In this document: in pieces, positions 12,555 through 25,374 of the stretch
How the letters are laid out: each line of letters begins with the position of its first letter
Numbering within the stretch: position 1 is the stretch's first letter
From: Cercis canadensis
Lineage: Eukaryota; Streptophyta; Magnoliopsida; Fabales; Fabaceae
Assembly (NCBI GenBank): GCA_003255065.1
Contig: QAOA01002442.1
Coordinates: 318,552-382,551, forward strand
DNA: 64,000 nucleotides
Direction: 5' to 3'
Notes under the pieces: model-generated
What the model was told of the DNA's origin: nothing
The model's database searches: none
Seen by the model: the letters and a program-made list of their open reading frames with translations, nothing else
Program-made: the position numbers and the translations under genes

Positions 12555-14570
12555 TAATTCAAAATTAATCTTTTAAATACACTCTACAAATGTTTCTAGC
12601 TAGACCATTTCTGGAAATTTAATCTTACTAGTGATGCTGTGTTATTAGGCAGTTGATGAATCATGAGTCCCGATGGACGCTTCCAAGTAAGAGGAGGGGA
12701 CGTATTCTCCTTCATGAAATCGAATGAAACATCCACTATAACCCATGTCCCATTTTCCAGTTGCTCACATTTGCTAAGGAAGATAAACTCCCGTGGTGGC
12801 ACCAATGGAGTAAGAATGTGCATTTGTTCATACATCTGAATAAAGAGTGTTAACTTATCACTAAATGAAAAACTTTAGCAAACAAACTTAATATAAATTA
12901 CAAAACAAAATTTGCATGACAACATACCAGCTGTAAGGCTCCATTGCCGTTCCTTAATGAACCTTTTTGAAGTACTTGGATTGTTTTGCTTTTGTAACAA
13001 TAGTTGGAAAAAGATCAACCCATTTGTCCAAGAAAGACAAGTTCATATTGTTATAAATATACTTCCTTGTAATATAGATAATCAATACAAAATTAAAGAT
13101 AAAGAAGAGAAAATAACCAACAAAAATATAATAGTTATAAGTGCTAATTGAATCTGAAAGCATGTCAATCAATTGTATGCTGTCCATGCTCACTATTTAT
13201 AAAGCTTTTGACGATTCTACATGTGCACCGGAACTTTTAACATGATTAGCCTTAGGAAATATCTTTCCATTGTTGTCAAGATGAAGAACGAATTTCCCAT
13301 CAGTTTCAGACTTAACCCATTAGGGTTCAGTAGTTTTCAAAAGCTTAACCAATTCTTCCATAGCACTAGTAGCAGCCATTGACATTAGTGCCTTCTCAAT
13401 ATCTTTAATACCTCATTTCGTAGGGAACCATATCATTATCAGACATTACAGAAACAGAACCAAAATCTAGATCAAGAGCAGGACTTCCAATCTCCCTGTT
13501 TAGGGAACTTCCTGGTGATAGATCCAATGAAGATCCTTGAGCTGGAGCTAGTACTGAATCAAGTTGTGATATCGGCTTCCTAGCGTATGCAAGAAGGTTT
13601 GATAATTTCTCATGCTGAAAAACAATTCATATATAAACGTCAATTAAAATGAATCATCAAATTAACCATCGTTGGCAAATAAGTCAAATAATGACTCACA
13701 TAAACTAGTTAACTTGCCTCTTCTTTTAGTTGGGTGTTCTTCAACTTAAGCTTTTTCAGATTTTGTTCGTCTTCTTTGTCCCCAAAGGTTTGAGATCCAA
13801 AAGATTTGCAAATTACATTCTTCAGTGCATCTATAATTGCTAGGTTTCTTCGGCGGATCTGTTCATTCTCAGCCTGAAGAACAGTTTTATTTTGATCCTG
13901 AAGATTGTATCAAATATAAAATGAACAGCATGTAAAAGAATTTATCATTGAATGATGAATTATTAGTGTAAGTAATGTAAACCACCTTTGTTTGACGACT
14001 CTTCTTCTCAAATCATAGTTTTATTCGTTTTGACTCAAGCCCAATATCGCAGCCTAATTGACTCTTTTGGTTTTCATTGGGATGTGGGCACTCCTTGTAA
14101 AATCTTCATTTAAAAAATGAATAACATTAAATGCAAAACCAAAACTGATGCATATAATCAATAAAACATATCCAAAACGTATTTGATGTGTTTAAACATT
14201 TTAGAGTGTACTGTTGGACCAAGTTCAAAAAAATTTAGAAAAATAATGTTTAATTAAAAAAATATATGAAATCGAAGATCAATAGAATAGAAGTTCACCA
14301 GCAAAAATTAATTGAATCAAATGCAAGGACATGAAAATGAATTGAACTTGACAAGTCCAAAAGGTTTTGTGAATCAGCAAATGAAACCCTTAGAAAAGAA
14401 CAGAAATCAAGCATGGTCTTACCCTTCAAGTGCCTGTAACTGTTGAGCACAGAGATGATGGAAGGAATTTTCTCCCTTGACAGAGTTGGGAGCTTCATGT
14501 ATCTGTTCATCTCCTGACCAACCAGCAAGTAACTCCATAAAAAGATCCATATCCATTTTCTTTTCCTGTA

Positions 14571-15612
14571 TCTGTTGAGCACAGAGAGAAAATGCACATG
14601 CCTAAACCAAAGTTTTTTCTTTCCCCTCTATTCTATTTGATTATTTGGGTTTTGCGAATTCTTTGTGCATTATATAATCAAAGTATACAGACTCCATAGG
14701 ATCAATTCAACAATAAGGAATACCATAGGAGTTATAAAACCCAATATAAAGAGAAGAAAATCTGTTTACCCTGATTGTGGATTCTAGAAACTACTGCTAA
14801 TTTGAGAAGTTTAATCTTTATTCCACGTATCTACAACAAACCTGGTAACAGCTAATTCACTGATATATACGGTTGGTGAAAACAAGGGGAATGAGATAAG
14901 CTGGTTCAGGAACAATATCATACGTGGAAAAATATGATTTGAAGATCCAACCAAAAAAGAAAAATATGATTTGAAGAAGAACGTTGAGATTGAGACTACT
15001 ATGACCATGTCTTACTGTTTTAGGATTTAAATCAATATTTATCTCTATTATTTTTTTTCTTATTATGTAGTGTACTTTCCTCTATTACTTTTGAAGGAAA
15101 ATAAGAAATAAAAAAATAAAAGAAGAAATAAAAAATCAGTTTACAATAATCTCTTTACCATCGTTTTCCTTTCATGGAAGTGAAGACCAGAAACAATAAT
15201 TAGCACCTAACCTTTAGGTTGTGGTGTTCATCAAGTCTCAGCTCAAACTTGACAACTTGTTAATTCTACATCCCACCCCTTAAAAATATAGTAATGTCAT
15301 TTCCACTCTTGCACACCTATAAATTTACATTTTCTCCACACAATATACACACGACACAATTTGAATCTTCCCCTTTTTCTACTGAAAAAACAAACTGAGT
15401 CACAAAAGTAAAATTCAGCACAAATCGGAACCATTGACTATTAATTGTTAATTCATGAATGATTCTTGGATTTTAATCTAAAATTAATTATTTTTTCTTA
15501 GATAAGAAAATCGAAATGGATAGATAACTAATCAGTATTAATTTTTTTTCAATAAAAAAAATATTTCTCCATTTTCATTATAACAACAATTATCAGTATA
15601 TATAAACCCTAG
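14571..15612. other. 5' flank of the dead HD-Zip gene, no gene seen
   Basis: It shares short phrases with the promoter side of the intact gene (for example GAGATAAGCTGG at about 14892 and about 22211), which fits a decayed duplicated promoter. No other feature is supported. Confidence 0.4.
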
Positions 15613-15619
15613 AATAGCC

Positions 15620-15835
15620 AACAAGAGTTGGTTCAACTGGTAATAATCAAATTACTTCGCTTGTAAGACATAAGTTTGAATCTAACTGCAAGTAATTCTT
15701 ATTTAATAAGTAATCTGTAAGTACCATTATAAAATCTCATAGAAACTTATAACATACTCTGGCCTTGGAATAAGGTAATCTCCTCTCACCCTAAACTTTT
15801 TGTACCAAAAAAGAACCTAAAATATAAATTGTTAG
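15620..15835 (+). mobile_element. tRNA-related SINE
   Basis: It has an A-box-like TTGGTTCAACTGGTAA near 15629, a B-box-like AGTTTGAATCTAA near 15671, a T-rich body and a 3' end TTTTTGTACCAAAAAA near 15820-15835. The same terminal motif ends another SINE (57330-57593) and a LINE remnant (58190-58552). Flanking ACCCTAGAAT and AACCTAAAAT may be a decayed target duplication. Confidence 0.65.
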
Positions 15836-16453
15836 GACATTACAATTTATAGTTTTTCTACACTTATCAACATGTCACAACTTGAGGCTTGATAGGCTAT
15901 CTCTGAGTTTTTATCTAGGTCAAATCAGTTGTATTTCTAATAATTAAGTGAATTTCTATCATGCTTATAGAATAGAGAATAGCGCATATTTACCTTTCTC
16001 TACTTCAAACTTGACATGTAAAAGGCCTTTTCAATTAACTTACGCAAATTTATGAATCATTATCTTACTCATCATTCGACGGTTTTCGTTTATATCTTTT
16101 GTTTCTTCACGAAAATTTTGTTTTGTTCCTTTAAATAAAATATTAGAATCATTCTCTAAATTTTTCCAATTTTAAGAAAGGGCTCAAAATATGTTATACA
16201 CCACCATTCATGCTAACAGTCAAATTTATTAAGTTTTGACAAAATGACATGCACCTCCAGAAGTAAAGAACATAAGAGCAGTGCTTCCTTCTTAACAATG
16301 TCTACTCTCTTCTATTTTAAGCCCGTTTACCTTCAAAATTCTGGGTAGAAGTTCTTCATGTAATTGGCCATACCCTCAACATTCTGAGTATCTCTTCATT
16401 GTAAGTAAAATTGTAGCAAAAACTGTATCTTTGGTTCCCATAGTTCTTATTTC

Positions 16454-16484
<31 letters not shown>

Positions 16485-16759
16485 CTAAGATAAAACATAA
16501 GAACTAAAATGACAATAAATTATATCACCAGTATATTACCATTGGCATCAGTACTGGGATCAGGGCAACATCTGTTGCTCATAAATAGGGAACAACAATG
16601 CTAAGAATTCTCTTCAAAACCTAGAGTAGAAAAATGAAACATCAGGCAATTGTCACACTTCAATTTGTCTCATTTTTCTTTTATGCTATTATATAAATGG
16701 TCCAATAACTACATACGATTATAAGGGTAGCAGACAGCAAGAATACAAAGCCATAAAGG
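15836..16759. other. 3' flank of the HD-Zip IV gene, no further gene
   Basis: AT-rich, with a run of A at about 16459-16483. It likely contains the 3' UTR and terminator of the minus-strand homeobox gene. No polyadenylation signal could be fixed with confidence. Confidence 0.4.
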
Positions 16760-19700
16760 TTAATCCAATCCAGAACAATTCAAAGCAACCTTTATTTTTT
16801 CGACTGTCGAGCATAGAAGTGCATTGACAGCTGCGACTAACTCCATGTTTAATTCCTTTGTAGACAATGAACTTGAAATCAATATTTGGAAAGCTGCTGT
16901 CAGCAGTGACCCCCCTGATCTACCAACATTTCTGCTGCTAGATGCTCCAGCCACTGTGTTAGGTTGGCCGTCTCTAGAGATAAGAAACCCAGATGCAAGA
17001 ATTGGCACATTTGAAGAGTCTTTTCCGCATATAGCCACATTTAGAGTTGACATATCAATGGGAGCATAAACAACCAAAGACCCCAAGAGGTCTATACAAG
17101 TTTCTTGAAGAATCAATAGATTGATCTCCGAAAGATTGAAAGGCTGCTCCACATGCAAAATTTAAATGAACTTAAACAATTTTATTTAAAATGACAATAA
17201 TATATTTAGGATATATACAGAAAAGGATATTTAAAATAATTGTAGGCATAAAAACTATGTCATTTTGAGAGCATAAATATTCAATCAAATTACTTAATTT
17301 TATTGATCTAAAATGACTCTGAAATGTGTGTCTATGTTTCAATAATGAATTAAATACCTAATTGAAGTAATATCTTTATAAAGAGCAAACATGACATTTG
17401 AATTCATGCTAGTGACAAATCAAGCAGTTTAATTTTGTCATGTAACAACTCTGAAGTGTTATATCCAATATCTTTACATATTCAAATACCACTCAAAGTA
17501 ATTTGAAATATTTATTTCAGTTTAAACAAAATTTCTAATTTTTAAGCATCTGAAGTTTTTCTCGTTTCCTTTCCATTTTATTTTTCATTCCATATGGAAA
17601 AGAGACTAAATATGTGGATTGTATCGGTCTCCAACACTAACAACAATGCAGCAAATGAACCTATGTGTTCAAATCTCTTCAATAGAGAAAGTAAAATAGA
17701 ACAACCGCAACTCAACTGAAAGTAATATAATTGATACATAGAACTAGAAAAAGGAGAAGAGGACTACCAACTACCTGAATAATTGATGTACAGTTCCCAG
17801 GATGAGTTCCATTTGAGATGTGTGCAATCTCATGCGCCGGGTTTCCATTGCAAAGGACATCCCACTGACAAAAGAAAATGTCCATGATTATGCCCTAAAA
17901 AGTTAATATTTACTGATAAAAAGATACTTCCAAGAAATGAGATTATTAAGTTTGTGAACCTGAGCTCGTTTTTGTTCATCTTTGAAGAAGTCAAAAACAC
18001 TCTGATAAGGGAGAGGAAGCCAAAGGGAGGTAGCCATACTGACAATCACGCCACCCGGTTTGCCTGGTTTTGTGTTTTTGCAAACAGAGACCTGAACTCC
18101 ATGACTACTCTTCGCCTCAGAATGAGGGAAGTTCAGCTTTCTTGACATGTTTAGCATTTCACAAAAATTCTTAACCATCCGATGAGCAAGCTTCAAGATG
18201 CTCCTCCTACCTTCAGGTAAACTGATCACTGAAAAATGGAAAACATTGACTTAGCTATAAATATGTAACAAATCAGAGGGCAAATAAATGAATAAGCAAC
18301 TGGGATTGGAGTAAAAATGATGAAGGGTAACCTCCCAAAGCTTCTTGACTGGGTCTACTTTCACCAAAGGAGTATTCAAATCTCTCACACATTCTTTGAA
18401 GTGTTATAACCCATCTTTCGGCTCCATAAGCAATATTGCTACCAAGAAGACCCCTGTATAGCCCGTGAATTTGGGTTTTCTCATCCACTTCCACATGTTC
18501 AACCCACGTAACCTATTAGAAGAAAGAATATAATATCAAAACTAAAGTATTACTTTATTTCAGTTATCATTAGCACGATAAGAACATTGAAATTGCGTAA
18601 AGTATCTAAGAATTGACTATCTTACAAACAATGGAGGAGACTATCATTATTTAATGTTTTCTCTTCTTTTTTCTGGTGCACATGAAATATATTAAACAGC
18701 AACAGAGTTAACACTATCATTATTTCATGAAACTATGATTATCATTCATGTTAAAGCAAAAATTCTCATGATTCAACTTCCAATCCAGACCCATAGGTTC
18801 CTGCCTAAAAATACTTTGCCAGTGATTTCGTCGTCACATGACATAAGTAGGCTTACAATTACCTAGATGGGAGAAGTCTAGGGAAATTTAGTTGTTTCCA
18901 TATCAGATAATTTCTATATTTAACAAATTTGTTCAGTCAGGAACATGTCTGGCAGTTTGATCTTATTGAAACACATGTATCCTTGTAACTTGTTTGAAAA
19001 ATGTAGGCTTAAAGTGGTGGATTGAGTACTTTGAGAACAGCTGATCCTGCTCTAGAATAAATTGACGTGTATACTTCCTTTTAAACTTTTTTATAAGCAT
19101 ATAATAGTTTGTTTCTTGACCATTCCTGCCATTTTGATCTAAATAGTAGCACATTTATCAGTCCATCCAATTTTAAAAATGTACTAACCATGGAGGTCCC
19201 ATTTGGCATTTCTTGAATCATGCAACCAGAAGGAAGCTTCCAAAAGCAATGACGGGAGGTATTCTCTCTCAAATCATCAATTGATACATCCATGACCACC
19301 CATATGCCAGACTCAATTTGCTGGCAATGGCGAAGGAAGAAAAAATCCCGAGGTGGCACCAAGGGAGAAAGAATGTGAATTTGTACATGCATCTGAACAA
19401 AGTGTCTTCATTTGTCATCATATAGAAAAAAGAAAAATTAGCAAAGAAACTTACATAAAGCAAGGTTTACATGTCTACATACCAGCTGCAAGGCCCCATC
19501 TCGGTTTCCTGGCAAACCACTTTGAAGTACCTGGATTGTTTTTGCTTTTGTAACAATTGTTGGGAAAAGATCAACCCATTTATCCTGAGAAGGTAAGTAT
19601 CATACTGTTATGCATATACTTTATCACAATACAGATAATTAATGCAGTAATTAAAGACAGGAGGAAATAATTGACAAAAGACAATAGTTTTAAGTGCTAA

Positions 19701-22004
19701 CCGAATCTAAAAACATGTCAACCAATTGCATTCTGCTCATGCTCACTATTCGTGAGTCTTTTGACGATTCTAAATGTGCACTAGAACTTTTGAAGTGATA
19801 AGTACTAGGAAATATGTTTTCATAGATGTCGCGACGAAGAACTAATCTCTTGTCAACTGCAGACTTGACCCATAAGTCCTCATCAGCACGCAAAAGCCTA
19901 ACTAGTTCTTTCATAGCACTAGTAGCAGTCTCTAACATTGCTTCCCTTTCCATATCTGTAATCCCTCTCATACAGTAATGCAACATTTCATTGTCAGAAA
20001 TATCAGGACCTAAACCAAAATTGAGATTAAGACCAGAACTTCCAATCCCATCATTTATGGAACTTCCTGGCAGTAGATTCAATGAAGATCCTTGGGCAGA
20101 AGCCAGCGCCACAAGTTCTGATATCGGTTTCCCAGTGTACGTTGAAAGAAGGCTACATACTTTCTCATGCTGAAAAGAAATTCACATATAAACATCAATT
20201 AAAATTAACCATCCTAGTCTTTTGTTAAAAAACTAATCAAATAATGATTCACATCAAAAGACAAAGTGAGAAGGAGAAGTTGAGGCTTCAAAAGAGAATC
20301 AGTAAAACTAATGAACTACCTCTTCTTTTAGTAGGGCATTTTCCTGCTGCAGATTTTGCAGAGTCTGTTCTTGTCCATTTTCGGCAAAAGCTGGACCCGC
20401 ACAAGATTTACATTTTAGACTCTTCAGTACCTCTTTAATAGCAAGGTTTTCAGTATTGATATTTTCATTCTCAGCCCGAAGAACAGAGTTATTTGATCTC
20501 TCATTTTGAGCCTAAAGATTGTATAAATATAAGATGGTTAGCATTACTTAGCCAGGCATGTAAAAGAATCTATCCATGAATGAAGAACAAAATAAGGAAG
20601 CAGTTCACCTTTGTATGAGTCCTCTTATTCTGAAACCAAAACTTTACTTGATACTGCTCAAGCCCTACAATCCTGCCTAATTGGCGCTGTTGATCTCTAT
20701 CTGGATGTGGGCATTCCTTGAAAAACCTTCATTTCAATAGTGAAAATCCCAATTAGCTAAGACAAAAGCATGAAGAGGGATGAAGCAATGTCAAATACAA
20801 AATAAAAAGTGATACACACACATACACACATGTGTTAGTGCCAAAACATCAACAATCAACAAGTACATGAAAATAAATCTAAAAGATATTCGATTTTTTA
20901 TGCTTAAAGATGTTTAAAAAGCTTCTAAGAAGTCGTAAATATTAAAGTTCAAATGCTTTTACTCCAAAGAGTAATGTTTAGCGGTATTAGAGTGCTTTGA
21001 AGTATTGGTTCTAATACATGTCTAATATGGACATGTCTCTTTCTCGATGTTTAATTCAGTATATCAAAAACATAAGAGAAATGGAATAACATACATGAAT
21101 AATTAATGATAGAATATTAGGATGTACTCTTCAATCACTATCCCAACAATATACCATATATTATCAATCATTTCTTACCCTAATTTGGTAAAAAAACAAA
21201 AAAAAAAAAAGACTAAAATGGAACAGAACACAAACTTCAACTAAAAAATCAAACTTCCATTCCATTAGTATGGAGAATATGAAATCTTTTAATTTATAAA
21301 TAGATCAATACTTGAAACATAAAAGCACAACAATTCAATTCAAACACATCATATATATTCAAGGCATATATGGAAAATAAAAATCTAGAATCAATAGGTA
21401 AACAAAAGGGGAGCCACCCATTTACTTAAGAAGAGAGTAGAAACATCATAGGCAAGTATAGAAACAGTTCTTTATATCAATTACAAATGAGAGTTTGTTC
21501 AGCCCCCAAAAATATCAGGCATGAGATCCGGAAAAAAAAAAATAATACATGCATGACCCCACAGTCAATGATCAATTGAAAAGAAGTTCAGCAGCAAAAG
21601 TGCTTCTTTAAAACGATGAAACCAGATGCAAGCAAAGAAATTTTCCATGTGATTAAAGAAAGATCTCTTGCCTAACAAAGAGGAGGAATATAAATTATCC
21701 AACCTCAATGCAAGGAAATCAATTGAACTTGATAAACCCCAAAAGGGTTTGTGAATTAGCTTCTACTATAAATTGAACTTAATGAACACATCGTTAGTCT
21801 CACTCTGTGCAATAAGCAAATCATGGGAGAACCTCAAAAACAAAAGAAAGTCAACAAGCAACGGTGATCATCTTACTTTTCAAGTTCTTTTATCTGTTCT
21901 TCAGTGTGACGCTTACTGGACTTTTTCCTCTTGTGAGAGCTCGAAGCTTCTTGTTCATCTCCTGACCCACCAGGTCCAGCACCTCCCATATCCATTTTCG
22001 ACAT
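16760..22004 (-). CDS. HD-Zip class IV homeobox transcription factor (ROC/HDG type)
   Basis: Ten coding exons (minus strand): 22004-21877, 20726-20609, 20511-20320, 20169-19702, 19584-19483, 19392-19189, 18512-18332, 18228-17960, 17864-17775, 17146-16760. All have GT/AG borders and they join in one frame to 712 codons plus TAA, the usual length for the family. The last acceptor could instead be 3 bases on, at 17143. The start MSKMDMGG is preferred over an in-frame upstream ATG (22118) because that upstream stretch has no family resemblance. Order: an acidic/Ser-Lys N-terminus; homeodomain, residues about 25-84, with FKECPHPD and [10 protein letters not shown]; zipper-loop-zipper, about 85-165, with CKSC in the loop; START domain, about 226-460; and the C-terminal conserved region to the end. 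The family binds L1-box promoter sites as dimers in the nucleus and controls epidermal identity. Which member this is cannot be settled here; it resembles the HDG8/ROC8-like side of the family. Its dead tandem paralogue lies downstream at 4600-14570. Confidence 0.9.
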
Positions 22005-22096
22005 CCCCGAGGAACTGCACCTGCAAAAACTAAACTCTTTTTCCTTTCCCTTTGTAAACTCTGGCCTTTTATGTGATTTAGATGTAATCAACGTAC

Positions 22097-22103
22097 ATAT
22101 ATA
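22097..22103 (-). promoter_or_regulatory. Candidate TATA box of the HD-Zip IV gene
   Basis: TATATAT on the minus strand (within GGCTATATATGTACG), about 95 bases upstream of the chosen ATG. The spacing allows a short 5' leader. It is called from motif and position only. Confidence 0.4.
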
Positions 22104-22119
22104 GCCTCCACGGCTCAAT

Positions 22120-24060
22120 TCTACAAAAGGGCAAGGCCATTAAAGTTGAAAACCCTATTTGTGGACCACAATTTTGGGTTTGGGTAAAACCAAAACCACT
22201 GATAAGGATAGTGAGATAAGCTGGAACAAAATTGTAATGTAACGGACGGTTTTTGAATCCTATTGTGTGAAGAAGAGTACAAAGAAGCGAAACTATAAAC
22301 GGTTCATGCAGAAGAGAGAGGATTAGAAAAACTAAATGACAAAATCCATAGGGAGAGAAATTTGAACTCCTTTGCTTTTCCATGTGATTTCTTGGGTTCT
22401 TTCACACTTGATAAGGGGTGGTGGTTTCTTCAAGTTTGAGTCTATGGCCAAAGGAAAGCAATGGGAAGTCCTGGAGTTGGCGCTTACACTTGGAAGACGA
22501 AAGGAGAGAAAGAATTGGAAAAGAAAATGGAGATTAACCTTTTATGCCACGTCACCGAACTGACGTTGGGACTTGGGATGGGAAATTATGCTTTGAAATA
22601 TTTTTGAAAGAGAACTGCTGCTTATATGACATACTGTGTAAAATTTGAATTGTTTAAAAAAACAAAAAAAAAAATTAGACAAATTTCAAACAATAAATTT
22701 ATGTAGGTTTACTTAAATTAAATATAGCCATGTGTATACATTTACATTACGAAATAGTGTGAAAATTTATTATTGTATAAGTAACACTATTCTTTTTAAA
22801 GACGTGAACATGTCTAAGTTGATTTAAGTTGTGAAATTGAAACTTTAGTGCTTTTTTGTATATTTTTAGTTAGTTTTATACTTTTATTAAACTTAAATGT
22901 TGCCTAATATGTAAGTGGAAGAAAGATGTAAAAAATAAATATACAAAATAGACGTGTGAATGTATCATTATTCAATTTAAACTAACTGGAGTATAAGATC
23001 CTTGTGCTCTTCAACCCTAAGAACAATGTATCAAAAATTTAAAAATAGGACACTTGACCCACACAAGACTACAGCTATGAATACTTCAACGATGAGACCT
23101 TTGGAGCAAGAATGACTCAATCCAAGTTTAATAAGTTTGACCCCATCCAAAAGTGATGTTTCACTAAGGTTCTTGAGTTACCAAAAGAAAATATAAAATA
23201 CCTAAAAATGTACATTTGTTATACATTTAATTATATATATATATATATATATAGTATTTTAATTTAATTAGACTTATCAAAACTTCAATTAAACCTTCAT
23301 TCGACCCCTTCAATTTTGTTTACAAGGCTCAAATTTGTTACACTTTTTTACACTAATTGTGTAAACATTATGGAGAACTCAAATTTACTTAATGGCACCC
23401 TGCCGAGATAGCTTAGAACTCAAATTCACAGGCAAAGTAGTGGGCCAGTGGGTATAGCTATGGAAATTCCTCCAATTAAGAGAACCAAGAGTTTGCCAAT
23501 TCCATCTCTATACTTGCAGTGCTGAATTGGTTAACAACTACAATGAAAGTATGGAACAAATACAGAAGTTTCCAATTGCTGTGAACACATTCTGGAAATG
23601 AAGGATCAGCAATGCTGCGGAAAAAAAAAAAAAAAAAAAAATTCCCTAGTCCTATATTTAATTGGCTGCCATTATTATATCTATTAAATGAATCAATGAA
23701 AAATTATCAATCACAACTCTCTTAGATTATGATTGCAAGTATTTCTTTGTTATTCCTTTGGTTTTTATTCCTTTGAAAGCATATGGCCAGGAAAAACAAA
23801 ATACATAATTCTCGAAGAAACCCTAAAAATGAGAGATATTTGAACTTATTTTGGAGCTTCATTATATTTTTATTCTTCATAGAAATTAAAAATCAAGAAA
23901 AAGTTTACAACTTGTCTTCCTCATGTTATTTTGTGGATGTGCTTGACGCAGCAAGAAAGCAATCAAAGAGAGATCTCATATACAAATTGTATAAACCTCA
24001 AAGAACTAAATAATATTAATGAATGCAGCCTCAAACAATAACACCAAGCTTAAGTATGAA
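22120..24060. other. Intergenic between the HD-Zip IV and LBD genes
   Basis: Contains the presumed HD-Zip promoter, a TA microsatellite at about 23234-23253 and an A run at about 23620-23641. No coding region is supported; the short frames at 22372-22563 and 23783-24013 show no family motif. Confidence 0.5.
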
Positions 24061-24363
24061 AGCAAACCCTAAACATTAAAAACAAAATTAAACAGAAACC
24101 CGAAACTGAAGCAAATTACAAAACGGCCCTGAAACTGTTGTTTTGAAGGATTTTGGGCCCAGAAACATCCTCAACCAGGTAAACTCGAGTGGCCACATCA
24201 TTGGCTTCTGAACGAGCTTCAAAATGATAAGTAATGGACCCCGTAACTCCAGCCTAGCTAAAAGTTATGCTCTTGTAACTGAAACAGGGGAATTATGACC
24301 CAATGACCCTATTTTCTTTTGGGTCTTATTATGCTCGGTCTGATCTATAAAATCACCTGTGAC

Positions 24364-25323
24364 CTATTCCACATCAGTGTTGGTCTTTGCTTTTGTATCT
24401 TTCTCTTCAGCAATCTTTTTCCCCTTGTCATCCGCCTTGGAAACACCACTGCATGGAAATCATAAAATTTTATGAAATTAACTCATTACCAAAACATTGA
24501 AGAAAAAGAAAAGTGCGTAAAATGTTTGCATATTTACATGTATAAATTTATCCGTCTATAACCCTTAGAAAAAATTTACAAAGCTTGTATATATTATCAT
24601 TAAAACTAGAATTTGCAGTAACGCAAATAAAAAGTACCTCGATTCTCCTTCTTGTTTAAAACTCTGAACACTCTCGCCCTTATAATGTTCTTCATCCATG
24701 TGTTCACTAGGCTGAGGTGATAATATTTAATCATTAATTTTAAATATATAAGAAAATGAGTCATGGATAATAAATAACACAGTTTTATATATGATCATTT
24801 ATCTTTTATAATTAAATATATTATTTTTCTACCTTTGGTTTTTGAAAAGAAATATAAAGATATCAAAACATCTTACCATTTCCTTTGAGCTTGGCCTTTG
24901 AGAATCAAAACCACTCTGTGAAGGGATGAGAGAGAGCGATGAAGAACTCTCCATTCCTCTGAAAAATGCAAGTTGTTGGTTCACAGTTGCCTTTTCCCAC
25001 TCTTTAGAATGTATTTGGGATAAGAGATTGTTGACGTAACCAAGACAACCATGAGCAGGGTTATTTCTCCAGATATTAGCCTCTGCAAGTATGGACTCAG
25101 CACAATCTCGTCGTTGTTCTGGTTCCACAGACTCCATAATTTTCATTATATTGCTAACACCAAATAGCCTGTATGCATTTTGAAACTCATCAAATCTTTC
25201 TGCTGGAAAGAATGCTCCAAATTGGCAATTTGCATGACATCTTCTCCTCCTATGGTGCCTACACTCGGCACAAGTTTGAGAACCTCTATTCTGGTTATTC
25301 ATTTTTTTTTTCAGTTCAGACAA
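24364..25323 (-). CDS. LBD/AS2-domain transcription factor with atypical zinc motif
   Basis: Three exons (25323-24877, 24711-24638, 24448-24364) join in frame to 201 aa plus TAG, with consensus splice borders. A second in-frame ATG (25302) is the alternative start. The LOB domain spans residues about 16-115: a zinc motif with C18, C21, C29 and C33; then FGAFFPAERF; then a GAS-like block FQNAYRLFGVSNIMKI; then PAHGCLG. The usual spacing is CX2CX6CX3C. Here it is CX2CX7CX3C because one extra Arg sits in HHRRRRC. The C-terminal leucine-zipper-like repeat of class I LBDs is weak or absent. The protein most resembles the LBD26/27 (SIDECAR POLLEN-like) branch in FPAE and RLFGV. The tail encoded by exons 2-3 is short, charged and rich in Lys/Glu. 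LBD proteins are plant-specific nuclear DNA-binding factors in organ boundary, root and pollen development. Confidence 0.85.
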
Positions 25324-25365
25324 TAGCTCTTCGAATGATAATAAAAATTGTGCATGAGATCAATT

Positions 25366-25374
25366 GTATTTATA
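25366..25374 (-). promoter_or_regulatory. Candidate TATA box of the LBD gene
   Basis: TATAAATAC on the minus strand, about 43 bases upstream of the chosen ATG, giving a very short leader. The same box and its surroundings recur at 26077-26085 in the duplicated promoter block. Confidence 0.5.

Larger units (their letters stand above)
4600..14570 (-). pseudogene. Dead HD-Zip IV homeobox gene, paralogue of the gene at 16760-22004
   Basis: Every exon of the intact neighbour has a counterpart here in the same order on the minus strand: exon 1 about 14425-14560, exon 2 13984-14106, exon 3 13718-13899, exon 4 about 13157-13612, exon 5 12930-13032, exon 6 about 12632-12835, exon 7 about 11168-11364, exon 8 in two parts (10903-11083 and 5398-5480), exon 9 about 5215-5308, exon 10 about 4649-4940. 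Lesions seen directly: the homeodomain Trp of the FWFQN motif is TGA in exon 2; a TAA in exon 4 replaces the Leu before the conserved Trp of the START region; a one-base deletion in exon 5 shifts the frame after VTKAK; a copia element splits exon 8; exon 10 stops early after AIKQL. Any one of these would end the protein. The intact copy would have been an L1-type transcription factor with homeodomain, zipper-loop-zipper and START domains. This is a tandem duplicate that decayed; it is not a processed copy, because its introns are kept. Confidence 0.9.

Noticed and set aside
15629..15684. tRNA gene
   Set aside because: A-box and B-box-like motifs are present, but no cloverleaf can be drawn and the sequence continues into a SINE body and tail.
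22372..22563. Small peptide gene upstream of the HD-Zip IV gene
   Set aside because: Basic low-complexity frame in the promoter region with no conserved features.
23783..24013. 76-residue plus-strand frame downstream of the LBD gene
   Set aside because: AT-rich, no recognisable domain, no splice or promoter support.
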